Assembly: GCF_018688255.1 (NCBI RefSeq)
Contig: NZ_CP061314.1
Span: 1,240,001 to 1,304,000 of the forward strand
Direction: 5' to 3'
Origin: Polynucleobacter corsicus
GTDB lineage: Bacteria > Pseudomonadota > Gammaproteobacteria > Burkholderiales > Burkholderiaceae
Length of the DNA stretch: 64,000 bases
Below the pieces are notes generated by a model. The model did not search any database and was not told where the DNA came from. It worked only from the letters and a program-made list of their open reading frames with translations. This document shows positions 58,960-64,000 of this stretch, piece after piece. Position 1 is the stretch's first letter; the number at the start of each line of letters is the position of its first letter. Position numbers and translations under genes: made by a program.

Positions 58960-60003
58960 ATGAGTTCACAACCCCAAGCCACCCTCAAAGCCACATCTGG
59001 GTGGAAAGTAATCCTCAAACGGGCTTGGCCCACCATTCGTATTTTGTTGTCCGTCGCTCTTCTTTGGAAGGCCACCAGCGGAATTGATTGGCACGCTCTA
59101 TTAGATTCTGATATTCAAATGCGGCCTTGGTGGTTTTTGGCAGCCGGATTAACCATGATCTCAGCGTTTGTTTGTGGTGGACTACGCTGGGGATTTTTGA
59201 TGCGCAAGGTCGGCTTTCAGGGAAGTCTTGCTAATTTTGTTGCGCTCTACTTTGCTGGCGGACTCATCAATCAAGGCTTACCCAGCACGCTAGGTGGTGA
59301 TAGTTATCGCGCTATTACTGCCACTCACTTAAATAGCAGTGGCAAGTTGATTGAGGCAAAAGAGCTTGATGAAGAGCTGCATCACTCGGTTGACCTAGAA
59401 CACGCAACTCCTAAACTGCGCCTCAGTTTTTCTATGGTGTTAGTAGATCGCTTGCTGGGTTTAGCGGGAAATAATTTACTGGGCGGACTTGGCCTCATTC
59501 TGGGTGGCGCGACCTTGGCTGCCTGGGGTACTGATTTAGGATATGCAGTTACCGGCATCATGGTGGCAGCGGGTTTATTACTCGCTGCTATTTTGGCATG
59601 GGGGCCTAGCTGCAATTTATTGCAAAAATTACTAGACCGCATTCAAATGAATCACGCCCTGCCTGGCATCAAACTCGCTTTTTCTTGGCCTATGAATGTA
59701 GCTCAAGCCGCATTTGCGATTGGCATACACTCACTCACTATTCTGACGCTACTCTTTTGCCTCAAGGCCTATGGGGTTGATGCACCGATTGAAGCACTCA
59801 TGATTGGCTTACCTGCCTTGAGTCTTTTATTAATGCTGCCAATCAGCATCTCTGGGTGGGGCTTGCGTGAAGCTACACTCTCTTCTGTACTGGCATTGTG
59901 GGGCGTGAGTCCATCCATGACAGTATTAGCATCCATTAGTTATGGCGCCATTACCGTCTTATCGGTATTACCTGGCGCTTACTTTTTATTAAAACGGAAA
60001 TAA
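58960..60003 (+). CDS. UPF0104 / lysylphosphatidylglycerol synthase-like membrane protein
   Basis: A 347-residue membrane protein with about eight helices of the LPG synthase TM family (UPF0104). ALYFAGGLINQGLPSTLGGDSYRAI and LSLLLMLPISISGWGLREATLSSVL are characteristic. Without the soluble MprF domain these are thought to be flippases or accessory factors for glycolipids. It follows the GT39 gene by 48 bases. Confidence 0.88.
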   Translation: MSSQPQATLKATSGWKVILKRAWPTIRILLSVALLWKATSGIDWHALLDSDIQMRPWWFLAAGLTMISAFVCGGLRWGFLMRKVGFQGSLANFVALYFAGGLINQGLPSTLGGDSYRAITATHLNSSGKLIEAKELDEELHHSVDLEHATPKLRLSFSMVLVDRLLGLAGNNLLGGLGLILGGATLAAWGTDLGYAVTGIMVAAGLLLAAILAWGPSCNLLQKLLDRIQMNHALPGIKLAFSWPMNVAQAAFAIGIHSLTILTLLFCLKAYGVDAPIEALMIGLPALSLLLMLPISISGWGLREATLSSVLALWGVSPSMTVLASISYGAITVLSVLPGAYFLLKRK

Positions 60004-60021
60004 TTCTTTTAAAGTCCCACT

Positions 60022-61281
60022 ATGACTATTAGCGTCAACACTATGCGTGCGATTGACCACTGGGTCGGAGTCCCACTTTGCGCAATAGCAAGTCCAGTCG
60101 TTGCTCTGATTGATAGCGCGAAGAATATCTTTGCTCGCAGCCCAGAAGCACCCCGCAAATTACTATTTATTGAACTATCCGAAATGGGTAGTGCAATCTT
60201 GGTTGATCCTGCCATGCGCAACGCACAAGCTCGTGGCGCTGAATTATTTTTCCTGATCTTTAAAAGTAATCGTGCCAGCCTGACTTTGTTAAACACAGTG
60301 AAGCCTGAGAACATCTTTACGATTGATTCTTCAAGCTTGGGTGGCTTAATTAAAGATACGCTGAAATTTTTACTGGTAGCTCGTAAGCACCGCATTGATA
60401 CTGTAATTGACTTGGAATTATTCTCTCGCTTTACTGCCCTGCTGACCGGCTTGTGTGGTGCACGCCGCCGCGTGGGTTATCACATCTTTCATGGTGAAGG
60501 CTTATGGCGCGGCTTTATGCTGACACGCAAAGTTCACTACAACCCGCATATACACATTACTAAGAATTTTCTCTCTTTGATTCATGCAGCATTTGCTAAA
60601 GAGATTGAAGTTCCTTTTAGCAAAATTCATATTGCAGATTCAGAAGTTCGCTTAGAGCAAGCGGTCATTGATCCAACAGTATTGAACAAAGTTCGCGAGC
60701 GTATTGAGAAACTGAGTGCGACTTTTGGTATTACATTTAAGCAGGGTAAGCAACGCCTCATCTTGGTCAATCCTAATGCTAGCGATCTCTTGCCACAAAG
60801 GCGCTGGGCTCAACAGCGCTTTTCTGAACTGATTCAGGGATTAAATCAACGCTATCCAAATGATCTCATTCTGATCACTGGCTCCCCAGCTGAATTTGAC
60901 TATGTTGAAAAAGTCCGCGCAGTTGCCAATGTTAAAAATGCGCTGAACTTTGCAGGTCAAGTGAGCTTTGCAGAATTACCGCCGCTCTACACCCTCTCTG
61001 ATGTGATGGTGACCAATGATTCTGGACCAGGCCACTTCTCTGCTGTTACTCCATTGCGGACGGTCGTCCTTTTCGGACCAGAAACACCAGCGCTGTATGG
61101 CTCTATTGGTAAATCGATTGCCATTACCGCCAATCTGGCATGTTCACCCTGCGTTAGTGCCGCCAATCATCGCAAAACTCCGTGCCATGACAATGTCTGC
61201 ATGCAAGCCATTACGGTTTCTCAGGTGTTGGAGAAGATGACACATCAATTGAATGAAGCTGATCAAGAGCGGGTAAATTAA
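60022..61281 (+). CDS. GT9-family (heptosyltransferase-like) glycosyltransferase
   Basis: A 419-residue GT-B fold glycosyltransferase of family 9 (LPS heptosyltransferase type). The C-terminal donor site has VTNDSGPGHFSAVTPLRTVVLFGPETPALYG, and LILVNPNASDLLPQRRW is the other family block. An unusual N-terminal hydrophobic segment (VGVPLCAIASPVVALI) suggests membrane association. Three cysteines cluster in the C-terminal part (LACSPC, PCHDNVC). It follows UPF0104 by 18 bases. Confidence 0.85.
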   Translation: MTISVNTMRAIDHWVGVPLCAIASPVVALIDSAKNIFARSPEAPRKLLFIELSEMGSAILVDPAMRNAQARGAELFFLIFKSNRASLTLLNTVKPENIFTIDSSSLGGLIKDTLKFLLVARKHRIDTVIDLELFSRFTALLTGLCGARRRVGYHIFHGEGLWRGFMLTRKVHYNPHIHITKNFLSLIHAAFAKEIEVPFSKIHIADSEVRLEQAVIDPTVLNKVRERIEKLSATFGITFKQGKQRLILVNPNASDLLPQRRWAQQRFSELIQGLNQRYPNDLILITGSPAEFDYVEKVRAVANVKNALNFAGQVSFAELPPLYTLSDVMVTNDSGPGHFSAVTPLRTVVLFGPETPALYGSIGKSIAITANLACSPCVSAANHRKTPCHDNVCMQAITVSQVLEKMTHQLNEADQERVN

Positions 61282-61286
61282 TTCGC

Positions 61287-62084
61287 ATGACTGAGCAGCG
61301 CAAATCAGCTTTAGCAGTTGCCTCTATTTGGGCTTGGTGTGTCCCCATGCTTCCGCTGAGTCTAGCAATCGCCATTTACTTTGGTGAATTACAAACACCG
61401 ACATTTTTATTTATTAATCGTTACACCCAGTTACTTCCAGATACTTTTTGGGCTTGGCTCACTTTTATTGGCAATGGCTGGGGCATCTTTGCACTGTGCT
61501 TTCCCCTCTTGCTACTAGCGCCTAGATTACTGAGTGCTGGACTACTGGCATCATTGATTGGCGGCGCCATCAGTCAAATTATTAAGCCGCTATTAGATCT
61601 TCCCCGTCCTGCTGGGGTACTTGCTTTGGAAGACTTTTATCGCATCGGCGAGCCTCTATTGCATAAAGCAATGCCGTCTGGCCATACGCTGACTGCTTTT
61701 GCGGTAGCTTCTGGAATTTACTTTGCTAGCGATCGAGATAAAAGAGTCTCTTTATGGTGGATCTTCATCATTGCGAGCTTTGCGGGCATCTCTCGCAATG
61801 CACTTGGCGCCCACTGGTTCACTGATGTCTTGGCGGGCTGCGCTATTGGACTCTGGTCCGGAATGCTGGGAGCGATATTGGCTAAAATGATTCCAGAAAA
61901 GCAGATGGCACTCAATCAGATCGGGCTTCGCTTACTTGCGCTAGGTGGACTGGCAACTATCTATGTTCTCCTGACGCAAACCCTAGACTCAGAGCTCAAT
62001 CAGTCTTTGCAATACGCGTGTGTGGCATTAATTAGTATTACTTTAGCTTTGTTTATCAAAGCGCAAAAACCCAAGGCTATATAA
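61287..62084 (+). CDS. PAP2-family membrane phosphatase
   Basis: A 265-residue membrane protein with PAP2 signature motifs: KPLLDLPRP (K......RP), PSGHTLTAF (PSGH) and SRNALGAHWFTDVLAG (SR.....H...D). Family members remove phosphate from lipid carriers or lipid A outside the membrane. Five bases behind the GT9 gene, it probably recycles the polyprenyl carrier or trims the same glycolipid. Confidence 0.92.
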   Translation: MTEQRKSALAVASIWAWCVPMLPLSLAIAIYFGELQTPTFLFINRYTQLLPDTFWAWLTFIGNGWGIFALCFPLLLLAPRLLSAGLLASLIGGAISQIIKPLLDLPRPAGVLALEDFYRIGEPLLHKAMPSGHTLTAFAVASGIYFASDRDKRVSLWWIFIIASFAGISRNALGAHWFTDVLAGCAIGLWSGMLGAILAKMIPEKQMALNQIGLRLLALGGLATIYVLLTQTLDSELNQSLQYACVALISITLALFIKAQKPKAI

Positions 62085-62086
62085 AG

Positions 62087-62953
62087 ATGTTTAGTTATCG
62101 TCATGCTTTTCATGCGGGTAGTCATGCCGATATCCTGAAGCATCTCGTGATGATTCATTTAGTGGAATATCTCCAAGAAAAGCCTGGCGCTTTGACTATT
62201 GTCGATACGCATGCTGGTGCTGGCATCTATAGTCTGATCGATGGCTTTGCAACAGTCAGCAAAGAAGCCGATCAAGGCATTTATCGCTTGGCCAAATTTG
62301 CAGAGAGTAATTCGGTCAGTCCTGGCATAGCTAATTATCTTGAACATGTTCGTTCCGAAAATACTGCTAATGAGATTGCCGTCTACCCTGGCTCTCCATT
62401 TATCTTGGCACAACTACTGAGAGCACAAGATCGTCTGAAACTCTTCGAGTTGCACCCTAAAGAGATTGATATCCTGCGCCACAATATCAGCCAGCTCAAG
62501 CAGTCAAAGCAAGTCGACATTTATGCAGAAGATAGCTTTGCAAGACTGAAAGGCTTAATGCCGCCACCTAGTAGGCGCGGTCTAGTTCTGATTGATCCCT
62601 CTTATGAGGATAAGCAGGATTATCGTTATCTTGAAACGGCAATGGAAGAGGCTTTACATCGCTTCGCTACGGGGTGTTACGCAATTTGGTATCCCTGCCT
62701 CTCCAGAAGAGAATCTGCTTCTCTACCGGATCACATGAAAAAGATTGCGACGGCTCATAAGCGCTCTTGGTTACAAGTTGAACTTCGGGTTGAGAACGCC
62801 CCCAAGGAGCGCCGACTGCAGGCTAGCGGCATGTTCATCATCAATCCACCGTGGACTCTTGAAAAGCAGCTATCTGAAAGCTTGCCCATTCTTGTGAAGG
62901 CGCTAGGACAAGATAATGGCGCCACATTTGTATTAAAAAGTTTTGAGGCCTGA
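62087..62953 (+). CDS. rlmJ: 23S rRNA (adenine(2030)-N(6))-methyltransferase RlmJ
   Basis: A 288-residue methyltransferase that modifies A2030 of 23S rRNA. It begins MFSYRHAFHAGSHADILKHLV, the RlmJ signature, has the SAM-binding VDTHAGAGIYSL and the catalytic motif IDPSYEDKQDY (DPPY type). The tail GSGMFIINPPW is represented as ASGMFIINPPWTLE. It starts two bases after the PAP2 stop. Confidence 0.94.
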   Translation: MFSYRHAFHAGSHADILKHLVMIHLVEYLQEKPGALTIVDTHAGAGIYSLIDGFATVSKEADQGIYRLAKFAESNSVSPGIANYLEHVRSENTANEIAVYPGSPFILAQLLRAQDRLKLFELHPKEIDILRHNISQLKQSKQVDIYAEDSFARLKGLMPPPSRRGLVLIDPSYEDKQDYRYLETAMEEALHRFATGCYAIWYPCLSRRESASLPDHMKKIATAHKRSWLQVELRVENAPKERRLQASGMFIINPPWTLEKQLSESLPILVKALGQDNGATFVLKSFEA

Positions 62954-62991
62954 GCGGAGCTAGGCTTCTAGTCATCATCAATTAAGGGGTT

Positions 62992-63363
62992 TTATACCTC
63001 TGAATCTTTAGTGCTCATGGCTTTTTTGATGAGGATTGCTGAGAGAGCCAGTAACAATACCGCTCCACTCTCGTATATCAAGTCAATCGTACTAATTCCC
63101 TTACCCTGCAAAATAATCAGTCTGCAAAGCGCTGTAATGGCAATAAAGATGGGAATAGTAATTGGAATCTTGTTGTACTTATAGAAGGCTGCCACCATGC
63201 CTAGCACCTCGGCATAAATAAACATGAGTAACAGATCGGTTAAAGTAATTTTTCCATTGAGAAGAACGTTATACATCTCTATGCCGACACTAAAAATAGT
63301 AAAGAATGCAATGAGAATCAAAATTCCTTTTTCGGCTGCAGTAATCCAGTCATAAATTTTCAT
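62992..63363 (-). CDS. PsiE-family membrane protein
   Basis: A 123-residue protein with four hydrophobic helices. FAEVLGM-like IYAEVLGMVAAFYKYNKIPITIPIFIAITALCRLII is the hallmark of the PsiE (phosphate-starvation-inducible) family, whose function is unknown. It lies 32 bases behind an ArsR-type regulator gene on the same strand, an uncommon neighbour. Confidence 0.85.
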   Translation of the reverse strand: MKIYDWITAAEKGILILIAFFTIFSVGIEMYNVLLNGKITLTDLLLMFIYAEVLGMVAAFYKYNKIPITIPIFIAITALCRLIILQGKGISTIDLIYESGAVLLLALSAILIKKAMSTKDSEV

Positions 63364-63395
63364 ACTATATGCACCTTAAATAGACATCAGAGGGA

Positions 63396-63677
63396 TTAAG
63401 TGGCGTCACTTTGTAAGACTAATTGCTGAAAAACTACTGGAATATTACTTGCGCAGTAATAACGTCTATTTCTTCTCGTATTTTTTTTGCTGACGAGATT
63501 GACGTTCATGAGTTTTTTAAGGTGAAATTGCAGAGTCCCGGAGTCTACCCCAAACTGCTCGACTATTTCCTTGGGTGCAACACCGTCCTCACCGGCCTGC
63601 ATGATGAAATCAAATACTTTTAATCTGATTTCACAACCCAGAGCCTCAAACACTGTACAAAATTTCATAATCGTCAT
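63396..63677 (-). CDS. ArsR-type winged-helix regulator
   Basis: A 93-residue winged-helix regulator. The domain runs LGCEIRLKVFDFIMQAGEDGVAPKEIVEQFGVDSGTLQFHLKKLMNVNLVSKKNTRRNRRYYCA. The arsenic site ELCVCDL is missing; cysteines are at 7 and 15 and near the end (YYC), so metal or redox sensing is possible. The start at 63677 has an AAGGAAC site. It is co-oriented with psiE and probably controls it. Confidence 0.85.
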   Translation of the reverse strand: MTIMKFCTVFEALGCEIRLKVFDFIMQAGEDGVAPKEIVEQFGVDSGTLQFHLKKLMNVNLVSKKNTRRNRRYYCASNIPVVFQQLVLQSDAT

Positions 63678-63727
63678 ATTAGTTCCTTTGCTTCACCTCA
63701 GAATCTGACCTTAAAAAATGACTTCTC

Positions 63728-64000
63728 TTATTGAGCGCTTGCCCTCAGGCTTGTTGAATAACGCTTTACGGCATCGACTAAAACAGCAACATTCTCTGGG
63801 GGAGTAAATTGTGAAATACCATGGCCCAGATTAAAAATATGTCCATCGAGTGGATTACTAACTGAAACAACTGCTCTGGATAAGCCCTCAAATAATTGCT
63901 TCACACGAGCATCTATTTCAGCAGGGTTTGCTAGCAAAATCGAGGGGTCTAAATTGCCCTGTATTGCAATTGGGTTCTTTGAAGCTTGATTGATAGTTTG
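63728..64000 (-). CDS. hemE: Uroporphyrinogen decarboxylase, C-terminal part (cut by the window edge)
   Basis: The last 90 residues of HemE, which turns uroporphyrinogen III into coproporphyrinogen III in haem synthesis. Recognisable are QGNLDPSILLANPAEIDARVKQL and the near-terminal FNLGHGISQFTPPENVAVLVDAVKRYS. The frame is open to the edge at 64000; the rest lies to the right. Confidence 0.95.
   Translation of the reverse strand, partial: QTINQASKNPIAIQGNLDPSILLANPAEIDARVKQLFEGLSRAVVSVSNPLDGHIFNLGHGISQFTPPENVAVLVDAVKRYSTSLRASAQ

Overview
The window looks like a chromosomal segment of a freshwater betaproteobacterium of the Burkholderiaceae, most probably Polynucleobacter. That is inferred from the gene families and their arrangement (Bug-type TctC receptors, the DUF3305/DUF3306 formate dehydrogenase cluster, 3-hydroxybutyrate dehydrogenase and phasin-like proteins, OxyR next to rubredoxin), from moderate G+C and from tight gene packing. 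No database search was possible. I saw no rRNA, tRNA, CRISPR array, insertion sequence or phage gene. Two genes are cut by the edges: a thioesterase-like tail on the left and hemE on the right.

Layout. 1-6.7 kb: thiol dioxygenase, RhlE helicase, a 3-hydroxyisobutyrate dehydrogenase-type enzyme, a histone H1-like small protein, a four-domain rhodanese protein and a phasin-like protein. 6.8-16.7 kb: truncated haemoglobin, a minus-strand run (LOG protein, channel-like protein, HI0933 flavoprotein, Bug receptor), then NnrD, two EamA transporters, a class V aminotransferase and two low-complexity small proteins. 16.8-24.6 kb: FMN-dependent hydroxyacid dehydrogenase, a DUF4239 membrane protein with no usual start codon, Old Yellow Enzyme, OxyR diverging from rubredoxin and its reductase, a PuuD-like membrane protein and 3-hydroxybutyrate dehydrogenase.

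24.6-39.3 kb is the most interesting region, a probable catabolic locus. A three-subunit molybdenum hydroxylase with a CoxG-like protein is transcribed away from a TetR regulator. Behind the regulator follow a VOC protein, a flavin monooxygenase of the 2,6-dihydroxypyridine hydroxylase type and a complete Liv-type ABC importer (KHMGF). An acyl-CoA dehydrogenase and a CaiB-type CoA transferase lie further on. The large-subunit motif argues against CO oxidation. I infer uptake and stepwise hydroxylation of an aromatic or N-heteroaromatic compound, with acyl-CoA chemistry downstream; the substrate is unknown.

39.3-43.2 kb: cardiolipin synthase, an EEP phosphatase and a Cys-rich protein in one overlapping unit, back to back with a tungstate-type ABC permease and ATPase. 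43.2-53.9 kb: a membrane-bound, cysteine-type formate dehydrogenase with its accessory genes (TAT-target protein, TorD-like chaperone, multi-cluster ferredoxin, DUF3306, DUF3305) and the Fe-S carrier Mrp. The oxyanion importer, Mrp and TorD-like protein would together supply Mo/W cofactor, Fe-S clusters and folding help to this enzyme. 54-56.6 kb: copper chaperone and copper ATPase. 56.6-62.1 kb: DUF3047 lipoprotein and a four-gene envelope-glycolipid cluster (GT39, UPF0104, GT9, PAP2). 62.1-64 kb: RlmJ, PsiE with an ArsR-type regulator, and the end of HemE.
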